A stretch of DNA of 64,000 nt from Clostridiales bacterium COT073_COT-073 (GCA_003858485.1 RQYD01000018.1:1-64000), one strand, 5' to 3'; shown: positions 9,678 through 18,505, counted from the stretch's first letter. Notes: generated by a model not told the origin, from the sequence alone. Translations and numbers: made by a program.

Positions 9678-11465
9678 CTACATTTTTTCCGGTACCGGAA
9701 TCGCTAAAATAGTAAGGCCGGTGGTCATTACCCGCAGTACTGTCTGTAGCAGTCTGTGCCAGGAGGACTTGCGCGCCGGATCGGATTCTGTAATAATATG
9801 ATGATTGTGATAAAACGAATTCATCAAAGTGGCCAAATCATATAAATACTCACATAAATAATTGGGCGCTTTATCTTTGGCTGTTTGCCAAAGAACAGTG
9901 TTAAATTGATCCAGTTTTAACTGCAAATCTCTTTCCACTGAACTGATGGCAGATAAAATATCACCGGCCGGATTATTTTCTTCTTCTAATTTACGCAAAA
10001 TATTTTTGATCCGGACAATCGAATAAAGTAAATATGGACCGGTTTTACCTTCAAACGAGGAAAATTTTTCCAAATCAAAGATATAATCTTTCATCCGATA
10101 ATTGGACAGATCGGCAAATTTTAAAACTGAAATACCAACCATTTCCGCAATTTCTTCGGGATCGATATCTTCCTTGTTTTGAATTTTAGAGGCGGCATTT
10201 TCTACTACCATGGAAATTAAATCGGCCAGGCGCAATACCCCGCCATCTCTGGTTTTAAAGGGCTTGCCATCTTTGCCGTTCATCGTGCCAAAACCCACAA
10301 ATTCCAAATTGGTTTTATCGGCCACGATTCCATGTTTTTTGGCCGTCCGGAAGACCTGGGTAAAATGCATGGCCTGACGGGCATCAACCACATAGAGAAC
10401 TTCATCAGGCTGAAAATCTTTTTCTCTTTGATAAAGAGTGGCCAAATCGGTAGTGCCATAGAGATAGGAACCATCACTTTTGACCAGGATAATTGGCGGA
10501 ATTTCTTTTTTATCATCCGGCTGACTGACATCAGCAATGATTGCGCCATCACTTTCAATCAGGGCATTTTTGTCTTTCAAAATATCTAAAATTGTCGGAA
10601 TAAAGGGATGGCTATCGCTTTCCCCATACCATAAATCAAAGTCGACCAATAAGCGCTGATAATTTTTCTTTAAATCACCAACCGATAAATTAACAATATG
10701 CTTCCACAGTGCCCGGTAACCGGCATGGCCATTTTGCAGCTCATAAGTAGCTTCTTTGGCAGATTTATCCAGCTCCAGGGCCTGAGCGGTCGGCTGGCCG
10801 TTTTCATCTTTTTCCTTAATGGCTGTGGAGATCCGGGGATAGATCTCGGACAGATCATCAAGAGTAAATGGAGGCTCGCTGGGATATTGGCCGGTGAAAT
10901 TTGGGTCAAAATATGGCAGCTCAGGCTGAGTGCGGGCGATTTCCGAAATAATCATGCCCATTTGTAAGCCCCAGTCACCCATATGAGTGTCACCAATGAC
11001 TTGATAGCCTAAATGACGGAACAGCCGTTTTAAGGCCTCACCGATAATAGCTGTCCGTAAATGCCCGATATGAAGGGGCTTGGCAATATTTGGTCCGCCA
11101 TAGTCAATGATAATGGTTTTGGGCTCTGTCACAGATTCGACCAACAGATCTTCAGATAATGCCAGAGTATTGATGTGCCTGGCAATAAAGCTGTCTTTCA
11201 GATTGATATTGATAAAGCCCGGAGCAACCGCTTCTACGGATTCATAAATTTCGGCTGCTTCCGGTAATTTTAGCAGTTCGGAGGCGATTTCCTGACTAAT
11301 GGCCAGTGGAGCTTTGCGGGCAATTTTGGCCAGCGGCATGGCGCCATTGCATTGAAATTGACAAAGATCAGGACGAGCGGAAATGCCGACTGCTGCATAA
11401 GTGCTGTCATAGCCGAGAGCAGCAAAAGCCTGCTCCATTTGCTTGGTTAAAATTTGTGTGAACAT
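9678..11465 (-). CDS. argS: Arginyl-tRNA synthetase
   Basis: 595 residues from the ATG at 11463-11465, with GAGGAG 6-7 bases upstream. A longer frame reaching 11633 adds 56 hydrophobic residues with no Shine-Dalgarno and does not match the family. It charges tRNA-Arg in the cytosol. An N-terminal Add-1-like domain (about 1-110) precedes the class I catalytic core with HIGH at 132-135 (AKPLHIGHLRTA); the C-terminal helical DALR anticodon-binding domain ends the protein (FYHNHHIITE...). Transcribed towards the ABC exporter, separated by about 80 bases. Confidence 0.95.
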   Translation of the reverse strand: MFTQILTKQMEQAFAALGYDSTYAAVGISARPDLCQFQCNGAMPLAKIARKAPLAISQEIASELLKLPEAAEIYESVEAVAPGFININLKDSFIARHINTLALSEDLLVESVTEPKTIIIDYGGPNIAKPLHIGHLRTAIIGEALKRLFRHLGYQVIGDTHMGDWGLQMGMIISEIARTQPELPYFDPNFTGQYPSEPPFTLDDLSEIYPRISTAIKEKDENGQPTAQALELDKSAKEATYELQNGHAGYRALWKHIVNLSVGDLKKNYQRLLVDFDLWYGESDSHPFIPTILDILKDKNALIESDGAIIADVSQPDDKKEIPPIILVKSDGSYLYGTTDLATLYQREKDFQPDEVLYVVDARQAMHFTQVFRTAKKHGIVADKTNLEFVGFGTMNGKDGKPFKTRDGGVLRLADLISMVVENAASKIQNKEDIDPEEIAEMVGISVLKFADLSNYRMKDYIFDLEKFSSFEGKTGPYLLYSIVRIKNILRKLEEENNPAGDILSAISSVERDLQLKLDQFNTVLWQTAKDKAPNYLCEYLYDLATLMNSFYHNHHIITESDPARKSSWHRLLQTVLRVMTTGLTILAIPVPEKM

Positions 11466-11734
11466 AGGTTTTCTCCTCATTGATGTATTTTTTAATCTTT
11501 TGCTATTATACACTATTTTGGATGATTTTAACAGCAGAAAATGAAAGAGATTTGCCAGAGGATTAAAAAAGAGAACGAGAAGAATGGCTTGGGGATTCCG
11601 GGTGGTTAATGCACTGGACTGATTGATTGGCAAGATTAGTATAAAATTAACAAAAAAATCAAGATAGATTAATAAAAGAAGACTATTTCGGACAGTATCT
11701 ATAATTAGTATTGTGATATGTTTTGTAGTTAAAT

Positions 11735-11824
11735 ACAGGTAGTAGAGTGTGTATAAAAGTGGTTTTAAACTGTCAAGGTCTCAGCAATTGTTACTACCTG
11801 TTTGTTTAAATATGTAAAACCACT
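11735..11824 (+). promoter_or_regulatory. Interleaved inverted repeats, possible pseudoknotted leader
   Basis: Two perfect 10-base complementary pairs interleave: 11735-11744 (ACAGGTAGTA) with 11792-11801 (TACTACCTGT), and 11758-11767 (AGTGGTTTTA) with 11815-11824 (TAAAACCACT). As RNA this is H-type pseudoknot topology, or two mutually constraining hairpins. A third palindrome at 11840-11854 (ATGGTA, loop AAA, TACCAT) overlaps the ATG of the following ORF. It resembles no riboswitch class I know. Function is inferred only from structure and position. Confidence 0.4.
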
Positions 11825-11852
11825 AGTTATTGTAAATGGATGGTAAAATACC

Positions 11853-12029
11853 ATGAAAAAAATAAATCAATTAAATAAATTTGCGATACCTTTATTATTT
11901 CAAATGCTGGCCACCTATTTTATTGGTGCTAAAGATGTGGCAATTGTAGGCAGTAATTTGTATTTGATTGAGCTTGCAGGTTTTATAAATTTGGAGAATA
12001 AAGGTTTCAGAAATAAGATGTCTTTTTAA
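11853..12029 (+). pseudogene. Short hydrophobic ORF, possible truncated MATE-type transporter
   Basis: 58 residues starting MKKINQLNKFAIPLLFQ and continuing with a hydrophobic segment that looks like the first membrane helix of a MATE efflux protein; after about residue 27 the resemblance is lost and the frame stops. There is no clear Shine-Dalgarno and the start codon lies within a palindrome. Either a decayed transporter gene or a small membrane peptide; the MATE assignment is tentative. Confidence 0.3.
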
Positions 12030-12307
12030 GGGCAAAAGTACACCGCTCATTTGAAAAAGCCGACAGGGCTTAAAATACATCAACTGTCCGGCTTACGGAG
12101 GGTTTGGCTTGACAGAAAGAAGGAATAATGAATATAATGGGGAAGAAGAACGATGGGGATATGGTTTTTAGAGCTTGAGTAAAATAGGCTGAGGGTAAGA
12201 GAAGCTTGGCTGAAACAAAGAAAATGATTTGCCTATGGTATAGAATAACAGAGGCGAAATAAAAATATTTTAAACAAAGGAGGAAGCGCTTTGGCGCAGT
12301 GTGAATT

Positions 12308-14005
12308 ATGCTTCAATTTCAATTAATTAGCGGACTGGAAAAAATATTTGCAGACACGAAGCCTCAGAAATGGCAAAAACCGGAATTATCCGGGCTTTAT
12401 GGAGAAACATTGTCTTTTCAGATTGCCTATTATGGAGATGATACCCCCAGAAATCATGAACAAAGGGAGATTTGCCTGAAAATAAAAAGCCCCTTGCAGG
12501 CGGAAATGAATTACCGGCTGGTTGGGCTGGTGCCATCGAATTTCCCGGCTTTTGCTGAAGTTGACGAAAATTATATTACGGATAAGCCGGGACTTTTTCC
12601 GGATGTGCTTTTGCCAATCAGTCCCAGACTTGGGAAAATAGAAAGAACAGAAGAAAGTGTGGAAATTTGGCTGCGGCTTTCACCACGGCAATGGCGGGCA
12701 CTTTGGATCGATATTGAGTTGAATACTAGTTTAAGAGCGGGTGTTTATCCAATTGAGGCCGCTGTCTATGACCATGAGGGCAGAGAGTTATGGCAGGATA
12801 GTCTTGCGATCGAAGTAATTCCGGCGGTATTGCCAAAGCAAAAGCTGCTGCATACTGAATGGTTTCATGCTGATTGCCTGGCGGATTATTATGGGGTTCC
12901 GGTATTTAGTGAAAGACATTGGCAGATCATGGAAAATTTCGTTAAAACTATGGTCAAACATGGAATCAATACCTTGCTGACACCGATTTTTACACCGCCG
13001 CTGGATACTATGGTCGGTGGAGAGAGAACAACGGTTCAGCTGGTTGGAGTAATAGCCGACAGGGCCGGTTATAGATTTGATTTTTCCCGATTGGAGCAGT
13101 GGCTGGAAATGGCATTTGGTTCAGGCATTGAATATATTGAAATTTCTCATCTTTTCAGCCAATGGGGAGCAAAATATGCGCCAAAAATCATGGCTGAAAA
13201 AGATGGCAAATTACAAAAAATCTTTGGCTGGGAAAATGAAGCGACCGGTCAGGAATACCAAAACTTTTTACATGCTTTTTTGCCCGAATTAACAACTTTT
13301 CTGGAAGCAAAGGGACTAAAGCAGCAAGTGATCTTTCATATTTCCGATGAGCCGCACAGTGGTGATGTGGAAAGTTATATGAAGGCTAAAAATAGCATTA
13401 AAGAGCTTTTGCATGACTATTATACTATGGATGCACTTAGTACTTTTGAGATTTATCAATCCGGTATTATTGAGCATCCGGTGGTGGCAACTGATCATAT
13501 TCAGCCATATTTGGATAATCAAGTAGAGGGATTATGGGCGTATTATTGCTGCTCACAAAAGTTAAAGGTAGCGAATCGATTTATGGCGATGCCATCTGCC
13601 CGCAACCGGATTTTGGGTGTGCAGCTATATAAATATAATATTAAAGGTTTTTTACACTGGGGTTATAATTTCTATAATTCGCAGTTTTCTCTGGAAAAGA
13701 TTGATCCTTATTTTGTGACCGATGCCGGTGAGGCTTTTCCATCCGGTGATGCCTTTTTGGTTTACCCGGGTGAAAATGGGCAGGTAATTGAGTCCATTCG
13801 GTTAATGGTCTTATCACAGGCGATTCAGGATTTAAGAGCTTTTCAGCTTTTAGAAAGTTTGGCCGGTAAAGATTTGGTGATGAAGTTGATCGAAGGTGAT
13901 TTAGATAAGCCAATTCGTTTTGATGAGTATCCGAAAACCAAGGAATATTTATTGGAATTAAGAGCTAAGGTGAATCAGGAGATAAAACAGCGGATTGCTG
14001 ATTAA
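12308..14005 (+). CDS. GH123-like / DUF4091 glycosidase
   Basis: 565 residues, no signal peptide. An N-terminal beta-sandwich-like region (about 1-175) is followed by a TIM-barrel-like part with HISDEPH near 345, whose Asp-Glu pair fits the substrate-assisted catalytic residues of GH123 beta-N-acetylgalactosaminidases, and then a DUF4091 C-terminal region (GFLHWGYNF near 440, GDAFLVYPG near 480, ESIRLMVLSQAIQDLRA near 495). Probably releases an N-acetylhexosamine from an internalised glycan. The ATG at 12308 is 24 bases from the only good Shine-Dalgarno (AAAGGAGG, 12276-12283); a GCGC/GCGC mini-hairpin lies between, which may shorten the effective distance. Substrate is inferred. Confidence 0.8.
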   Translation: MLQFQLISGLEKIFADTKPQKWQKPELSGLYGETLSFQIAYYGDDTPRNHEQREICLKIKSPLQAEMNYRLVGLVPSNFPAFAEVDENYITDKPGLFPDVLLPISPRLGKIERTEESVEIWLRLSPRQWRALWIDIELNTSLRAGVYPIEAAVYDHEGRELWQDSLAIEVIPAVLPKQKLLHTEWFHADCLADYYGVPVFSERHWQIMENFVKTMVKHGINTLLTPIFTPPLDTMVGGERTTVQLVGVIADRAGYRFDFSRLEQWLEMAFGSGIEYIEISHLFSQWGAKYAPKIMAEKDGKLQKIFGWENEATGQEYQNFLHAFLPELTTFLEAKGLKQQVIFHISDEPHSGDVESYMKAKNSIKELLHDYYTMDALSTFEIYQSGIIEHPVVATDHIQPYLDNQVEGLWAYYCCSQKLKVANRFMAMPSARNRILGVQLYKYNIKGFLHWGYNFYNSQFSLEKIDPYFVTDAGEAFPSGDAFLVYPGENGQVIESIRLMVLSQAIQDLRAFQLLESLAGKDLVMKLIEGDLDKPIRFDEYPKTKEYLLELRAKVNQEIKQRIAD

Positions 14006-14136
14006 GGATATTATCAAAAAAGTGTCAGTTTAAAACCGGGAAAACTTATATGCCGGCATGGAATCGATGCAAGAATAGAGATGTAATCCCCACTAATTTT
14101 AATCATTTTTCACTAGATATTTATTGAGCTTTGGTA

Positions 14137-14142
14137 TATAAT
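14137..14142 (+). promoter_or_regulatory. Candidate -10 box for the mevalonate operon
   Basis: TATAAT preceded by TGGTA; no good -35 hexamer is found at 16-18 bases. It would start transcription near 14149, just before the hairpin at 14153-14177. Confidence 0.4.
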
Positions 14143-14152
14143 GAACAGGGTC

Positions 14153-14177
14153 TTACCAAAAGGAGAAATTTTGGTAA
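14153..14177 (+). promoter_or_regulatory. Hairpin with a Shine-Dalgarno in its loop
   Basis: Perfect 9-bp stem TTACCAAAA (14153-14161) / TTTTGGTAA (14169-14177) with the 7-base loop GGAGAAA. The Shine-Dalgarno GGAG is thus displayed in the loop immediately ahead of the mevalonate kinase start region. It may tune translation of the operon, either by protein binding or by bringing the SD closer to the ATG at 14181. The structure is seen; the role is inferred. Confidence 0.5.
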
Positions 14178-14207
14178 AAAATGATAGAAAATAGTGAGGA
14201 TAGTGAT

Positions 14208-15155
14208 ATGAGTGGATACGGACAGGCCCATGGTAAAGTAATTCTCATGGGAGAACATTCCGTTGTATATGGATATCCGGCGATTGCCCTCCCGTTTGCG
14301 GAAGCAAAAATTGAGGGCAAAGTCAGTTATGAATTTGGTGAAATATGGCTGGAGTCCGATTTTTATACAGGTGAGCTCAAAAATGCGCCGAAAGAGCGAG
14401 AGCATTTGGTTTGTGCGGTATATGCAACACTTGACCATTTAAACCAGGAAAAAAAGAATTTAAAAATAGTAGTGACCAGCGACTTGCCGGCCAGCCGGGG
14501 ACTTGGGTCTTCAGCGGCGGTGGCGGTCGCTGTTATTCGTGCCTTGTTTCAGTATTTTGGTAAGGAAATAGCTGATGAAGAACTAATTGCTCTGGCCCAT
14601 CAGGCGGAGCAAATCGCCCATGGCAATCCCAGTGGGATTGATGTTTTAACGACTGCCTTTGAGCAGCCGATTTGGTTTCGTAAGTCCCTGGAAAAAAAGG
14701 GAATTAAGGAAATTAAGCCAATTACAATCTCTCTGCCGGCGTTTTTAATTGTGGCTGATACAGAAATTTATGGTCAAACCAAAGAAGCAGTTGGCATTAT
14801 TGCCAGTAAACTTCGTCAAAACCCGGAAGAAACGGAACGATTATTAAATGAATTAGGCAGCTTTGCTATGGCAGCGGAAAAAGAAATTGAACGAAAAGAC
14901 TGTAAAGCATTGGGAGAGCTGATGAACAAGGCTCATCATAATTTAAAATGTCTGGGAGTCAGCCATCCGGTGCTAAATCATCTGGCAGAAAAAGCGTTGC
15001 AATATGGAGCACTGGGGGCCAAAATGACTGGTGGAGGATTGGGCGGTTGTATGATTTGTCTGACCGACACCAGGGAAACAGCGGAAATGATTGCCCAAAA
15101 ACTAAAGCCGGAAGGAGCAAAAAATACATGGATTTATCCTTTGAATGTCAAATAA
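14208..15155 (+). CDS. mvk: Mevalonate kinase
   Basis: 315 residues from ATG 14208 (GAGG 8 bases upstream); ATG 14181 is an alternative adding 9 residues. A GHMP kinase that phosphorylates mevalonate with ATP at the entry to the lower mevalonate pathway. Motifs: GKVILMGEHSVVYG at 9-22, the ATP-binding loop LPASRGLGSSAAVA at 93-106, and the C-terminal MTGGGLGGCM near 275. First gene of a three-gene operon with diphosphomevalonate decarboxylase and phosphomevalonate kinase; it overlaps the next gene by 28 bases. The bacterial-type order mvk-mvaD-pmk matches Gram-positive cocci. Confidence 0.95.
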   Translation: MSGYGQAHGKVILMGEHSVVYGYPAIALPFAEAKIEGKVSYEFGEIWLESDFYTGELKNAPKEREHLVCAVYATLDHLNQEKKNLKIVVTSDLPASRGLGSSAAVAVAVIRALFQYFGKEIADEELIALAHQAEQIAHGNPSGIDVLTTAFEQPIWFRKSLEKKGIKEIKPITISLPAFLIVADTEIYGQTKEAVGIIASKLRQNPEETERLLNELGSFAMAAEKEIERKDCKALGELMNKAHHNLKCLGVSHPVLNHLAEKALQYGALGAKMTGGGLGGCMICLTDTRETAEMIAQKLKPEGAKNTWIYPLNVK

Positions 15156-16135
15156 AAAAATATGCCAGGGCCAATGCCAATATTGCCTTGATCAAATATT
15201 GGGGAAAGAAGGATGAAACTTTAAAAATTCCATTTAACAGCAGTTTGTCAATGACATTGGATTCTTTATACACAGATACCGGCATGGCTTTTCATACTGG
15301 TAACGAAGATGTTTTTTATTTAAACGGAGAGCGCCAGACGGCTGAAGAAACTCATAAAGTCAGCCGCTTTTTGGATTTATTCAGGCATAAAAAAGGAATG
15401 AAAGACAGGCTTTTTATCAGTAGTTATAACAATTTCCCGACGGCTGCCGGACTGGCTTCGTCAGCCTCCGGTTACGCTGCTTTGGCGGCGGCAGCTAATG
15501 ATTTATTGCAAACAGATTTAACCGACAGAGAACTGTCGGTTATGACCCGAAAAGGATCAGGTTCTGCTTGCCGCAGTTTATTTGGTGGATTTGTAGTCTG
15601 GCATGGTGGTGATAGTGATGAAAACAGTTATGCCGAACCGTTTGCGGCGGCAGATGAATATGCCATGTTGATTGTCTTAATTGATCAGACCAGAAAAAAA
15701 TATCCATCGACTGCCGGTATGAAACAGGTGGTAGAGACATCTATTTTTTATCCGGCGTGGGTGGAGCAGGCAGAGAAGGATTTTTCTGCCATCAAACAGG
15801 CGATTACAGCCGGAGATTTTGGCCAAATCGGTCAAATCGCTGAGGCAAATTGTTTGCGCATGCATGCCACTACCTGGGGGGCGGCTGTGCCATTTACTTA
15901 TTTTCAGCCGGAAACTTTGGCAGTGATGGCTAAGGTCAGAGCGATGCGCCGGCAAGGATTGGCAGTGTATTTTACCATTGATGCCGGACCAAATGTTAAG
16001 TTGTTTTGCCGGAAAGCCGAATTACCACAGATATTAAAAGAAATGCAAAGCCAATATCCGGCCGGTCAGTTGCTGACTGCATTCGCCGGCGAGGCATATA
16101 AAATAAAGGAGTGTGAGTGCTTTGGTAGATGCTAA
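15128..16135 (+). CDS. mvaD: Diphosphomevalonate decarboxylase
   Basis: 335 residues from ATG 15128, with AAGGAG 10 bases upstream; a longer frame to 14948 lies inside mvk and is not used. It converts mevalonate 5-diphosphate to isopentenyl diphosphate with ATP. Motifs: ANIALIKYWGKKD at 17-29, the GHMP loop FPTAAGLASSASG at 103-115, SGSACRSLFGGF near 143 and FTIDAGPNVK near 288, whose Asp is the catalytic base of the family. The 3' end overlaps phosphomevalonate kinase. Confidence 0.95.
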   Translation: MDLSFECQIKKYARANANIALIKYWGKKDETLKIPFNSSLSMTLDSLYTDTGMAFHTGNEDVFYLNGERQTAEETHKVSRFLDLFRHKKGMKDRLFISSYNNFPTAAGLASSASGYAALAAAANDLLQTDLTDRELSVMTRKGSGSACRSLFGGFVVWHGGDSDENSYAEPFAAADEYAMLIVLIDQTRKKYPSTAGMKQVVETSIFYPAWVEQAEKDFSAIKQAITAGDFGQIGQIAEANCLRMHATTWGAAVPFTYFQPETLAVMAKVRAMRRQGLAVYFTIDAGPNVKLFCRKAELPQILKEMQSQYPAGQLLTAFAGEAYKIKECECFGRC

Positions 16136-17165
16136 AGTTGGCGGTAAATTATATTGGGGCGGGGAATATGCAGTAGTCGAAGCCGGGCATACAGCAGTGA
16201 TCATGGCAGTGAAACGGTATCTGCAAGTGAAATTGAAATTTTCCAGTGGACATGGAAATATCCGTTCATCTTTATATCATCATCATTTGATTTGGTCATA
16301 TCAAAATGGGAAATTACATATTGCTCACCAAGATGAATATAGTTTGATTATTAAAGCAATTGGGGTGATGAGTGAATATCTGACCGAACAGGGCAAAGAA
16401 TTGACGGTGTTTGATCTTGATATTGACAGTGATTTACATGACAGTGCTTTTCAAAAATATGGTTTTGGTTCAAGCGGAGCAGTAGTAGTAGCAGTTGTGC
16501 GTGGAATGTTGCGCTTATATGAACTGGCGGATGAAGATTTGCTGGTTTTTAAACTGGCTTGTTTGATTCTTCTGAAAATCGGCAATAATGGTTCAATGGG
16601 AGATGTAGCCAGCTGTACTTATGGCGGATTGATTGCTTATACTTCATTTGACCGTCATCAGATTTTAGAGTGGTTAGAGAAAAAAAGTATCAGCCAGATT
16701 ATTGACACTGAATGGAAGTACTTGAGTATCCGACCATTGAAAAATTGCTTACCTGTGGAGCCGGTAATTGGCTGGACCGGCAGGGAAGCAATTTCCTCAG
16801 AATTGGTTTATAAAATCAGTTTGGGCCGTAACCATCCGGAATACTCTCAGTTTTTGCAAAATAGTGAAACTCATGTTCAGTCCTTAATTCAAGCAATTGA
16901 AACCGGAAATAAAGGCCGGTTTAAACAGGCAATTGCTGCATTGCGTCAGGGGCTGATTCACTTATCGATAATTTGCAGGACTCAAATTGAAACAGAAGAA
17001 TTAAGACAAATGTCGGACCTGGCTGATGATTATGATGCAGTTGGTAAGCTATCCGGAGCTGGTGGTGGCGATTGTGGCATTATTTTTTTGTTTGACCATG
17101 CCAAAAAGGAAGAATTGATACAGGAATTGGAGAAAAGAAAGATTCAATACTTAGCATTTATTTAA
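16122..17165 (+). CDS. mvaK2: Phosphomevalonate kinase (bacterial GHMP type)
   Basis: 347 residues from a TTG at 16122 placed 10 bases after AAGGAG; a GTG at 16113 is in frame but abuts the Shine-Dalgarno. It phosphorylates mevalonate 5-phosphate. Motifs: GKLYWGGEYAVVE near 8-20, KYGFGSSGAVVVA near 112-124 (ATP loop), and LSGAGGGDCGI near 310. The operon ends here; no type 2 IPP isomerase (fni), HMG-CoA synthase or HMG-CoA reductase gene is in the window, so the rest of the pathway must be encoded elsewhere. Confidence 0.92.
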   Translation: MVDAKVGGKLYWGGEYAVVEAGHTAVIMAVKRYLQVKLKFSSGHGNIRSSLYHHHLIWSYQNGKLHIAHQDEYSLIIKAIGVMSEYLTEQGKELTVFDLDIDSDLHDSAFQKYGFGSSGAVVVAVVRGMLRLYELADEDLLVFKLACLILLKIGNNGSMGDVASCTYGGLIAYTSFDRHQILEWLEKKSISQIIDTEWKYLSIRPLKNCLPVEPVIGWTGREAISSELVYKISLGRNHPEYSQFLQNSETHVQSLIQAIETGNKGRFKQAIAALRQGLIHLSIICRTQIETEELRQMSDLADDYDAVGKLSGAGGGDCGIIFLFDHAKKEELIQELEKRKIQYLAFI

Positions 17166-17192
17166 ACTTAAGGCGCTGACACAGAAAGAAAG

Positions 17193-17278
17193 ACTGCAAC
17201 ATCAGGAGAATCAAGCCGGGGGTTGGAAAGGAATAAGTCCCGATTTGCTCAAAGCTCTGATTGATGCAGCCTTTTTAT
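17193..17278 (+). terminator. Possible terminator after the mevalonate operon
   Basis: CTGCAACATCAG near 17193 can pair, with a bulge, with CTGATTGATGCAG near 17258-17270, followed by CC and TTTTTATTT. The loop is long, so this is only moderately convincing. Confidence 0.35.
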
Positions 17279-17291
17279 TTATTCGGAGAAT

Positions 17292-17903
17292 TTATTTAAT
17301 ATAAAATTCGGTTTTAAAAACTTTATCCGGTCCGTACTTTTTTTCTGTTTCTTTGACGGCTTCCCACAGCAAAGTATAGACCAGTCTGGGAATGCGCAGG
17401 TCTTTTCCGGCACTAAGTAAGATAAATTGATATCCACCCTCCTTGCCATCAATTTCTTTCTCCAGAATATCTTCAATTGCCTTTCGCTTGGCAATCCGCA
17501 TTTCTTCGGATTGAGATTCTTCGGTGGTGATAAAGAGAGGATGTTTTTTTTCGTTAATAATCAATTGATTATCAGGAGCGGTAATTTGGATGTTCATAAA
17601 GTAAAATTTCTGGGCGATGGTTTGATAATTATGCCATGTTTGAGCAGATTGCCTGGGTGCCTTTAATAAATGCTCCAATTGACGCTGCAAGTCTTGCAGC
17701 TGTTCTTGTTTTTTTGAATTTTCAGCTATCAGCAAATGATTTTCAGATTCAGTAGCTTGTATTTTTTTTAGATTTTCAGCCATTTGTATTTGGCCTGCTT
17801 CTTCTTTTTCAAGAGTTTCGGTATGGCTGTTAAGCAAAAAAACAAATAGTAAAATTAACATAATATCAAGCAGGGAAGTAAAATCCAAATCTATTTTTTT
17901 CAT
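17292..17903 (-). CDS. ExbD/TolR-like membrane protein
   Basis: 203 residues. A single N-terminal membrane helix (about 9-25) contains LLDIMLILLFVFLL, with Asp13 matching the proton-carrying Asp of ExbD/TolR/MotB-type stators. A coiled-coil segment (about 31-80, rich in Glu, Lys and Gln) leads to an extracytoplasmic C-terminal domain without an OmpA-type peptidoglycan motif that I can recognise. It overlaps the upstream ExbB-like gene by four bases, so the two form a stator-like pair. There is no TonB, Tol, flagellar or defence partner beside it, so what the motor drives is unknown. Confidence 0.7.
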   Translation of the reverse strand: MKKIDLDFTSLLDIMLILLFVFLLNSHTETLEKEEAGQIQMAENLKKIQATESENHLLIAENSKKQEQLQDLQRQLEHLLKAPRQSAQTWHNYQTIAQKFYFMNIQITAPDNQLIINEKKHPLFITTEESQSEEMRIAKRKAIEDILEKEIDGKEGGYQFILLSAGKDLRIPRLVYTLLWEAVKETEKKYGPDKVFKTEFYIK

Positions 17904-18484
17904 AAGTTTTTATCCTTTTCAGCATTGAAAAAAAGTGCAATATCCGTTTGCCCGGAAGGAGTAGCAGAGATATTGGCTGGATTTTTTTCCAAATATTCGT
18001 CAAGCCGGCGGAAAAGTAAATTGAAATTTTCCTGATTAAAAGTTATTTGTGAAGAAATCCGGGCATCAATCGCTTTAAATAAAATGGCAAATACCAGGCC
18101 CCAAAAGGTTGAAGTCAAGGCAGCTGAAAAGTTGATCATGATTTTTTGAGTTTGAAAGTCGATCAGGCCAAGTAAAGAAATGACAGTACCTAAGATACCC
18201 AGTAACGGAAAAATACTGGTGATTGAAACAAAAAGCTGATAATGAAACAATTCTTTTTCCCTTAAAAACTGAAGCTGATGCAAATTGATTTGACCTTGAC
18301 TGGGACCGATTTTTTTCATGATTTGGGTAATTGGCAAATAAATTGCAGGGGTTAGCTGACTGGCTAAATTTTGGGAATGTTCACGAACTTTTGGCAATAC
18401 CCAAAAGAAATTGGCAGCTGCCAGTGCTAAAATTAAACCGTCAATACCAATTAAATTGCGGAGGATCATTGTAATAAAAGTCAT
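17900..18484 (-). CDS. ExbB/TolQ/MotA-family proton channel protein
   Basis: 194 residues from ATG 18484 with AAGGAG 6 bases upstream; a longer frame to 18607 is created by the adjacent MITE and is not used. Three membrane helices at about 11-30, 85-107 and 122-141, with the family pattern PLLGILGTVISLLGL followed by AALTSTFWGLVFAILFKAID. A cytoplasmic stretch (about 31-84) lies between helices 1 and 2, shorter than in MotA. Forms the five-subunit channel around the ExbD-like protein encoded next. The start codon is 27 bases from MITE copy B, so the promoter may have been altered by that insertion. Confidence 0.75.
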   Translation of the reverse strand: MTFITMILRNLIGIDGLILALAAANFFWVLPKVREHSQNLASQLTPAIYLPITQIMKKIGPSQGQINLHQLQFLREKELFHYQLFVSITSIFPLLGILGTVISLLGLIDFQTQKIMINFSAALTSTFWGLVFAILFKAIDARISSQITFNQENFNLLFRRLDEYLEKNPANISATPSGQTDIALFFNAEKDKNL

Positions 18485-18505
18485 GTATTTCTCCTTGTTT
18501 ATATA

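Larger units (their letters stand above)
11466..12307. other. Gene-poor stretch between argS and the GH123-like gene
   Basis: About 840 bases with no intact protein gene that I recognise. It holds the AT-rich argS upstream region (11466-11730), a pair of interleaved inverted repeats (11735-11824), a short hydrophobic ORF (11853-12029), and a hairpin at about 12054-12097 whose arms AAGCCGACAG and CTGTCCGGCTT pair with one bulge; the only T-run next to it is on the minus strand. The 12098-12275 part shows nothing clear. Confidence 0.6.

Noticed and set aside
11468-11633. 56-residue N-terminal extension of ArgS
   Set aside because: Hydrophobic, not part of the family, no ribosome binding site; the ATG at 11465 has GAGGAG at good spacing.
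17292-18484. Zorya-type anti-phage defence (ZorAB)
   Set aside because: The pair is MotA/MotB-like, but the ExbB-like protein is far shorter than ZorA and no ZorC, ZorD or ZorE gene is next to it.
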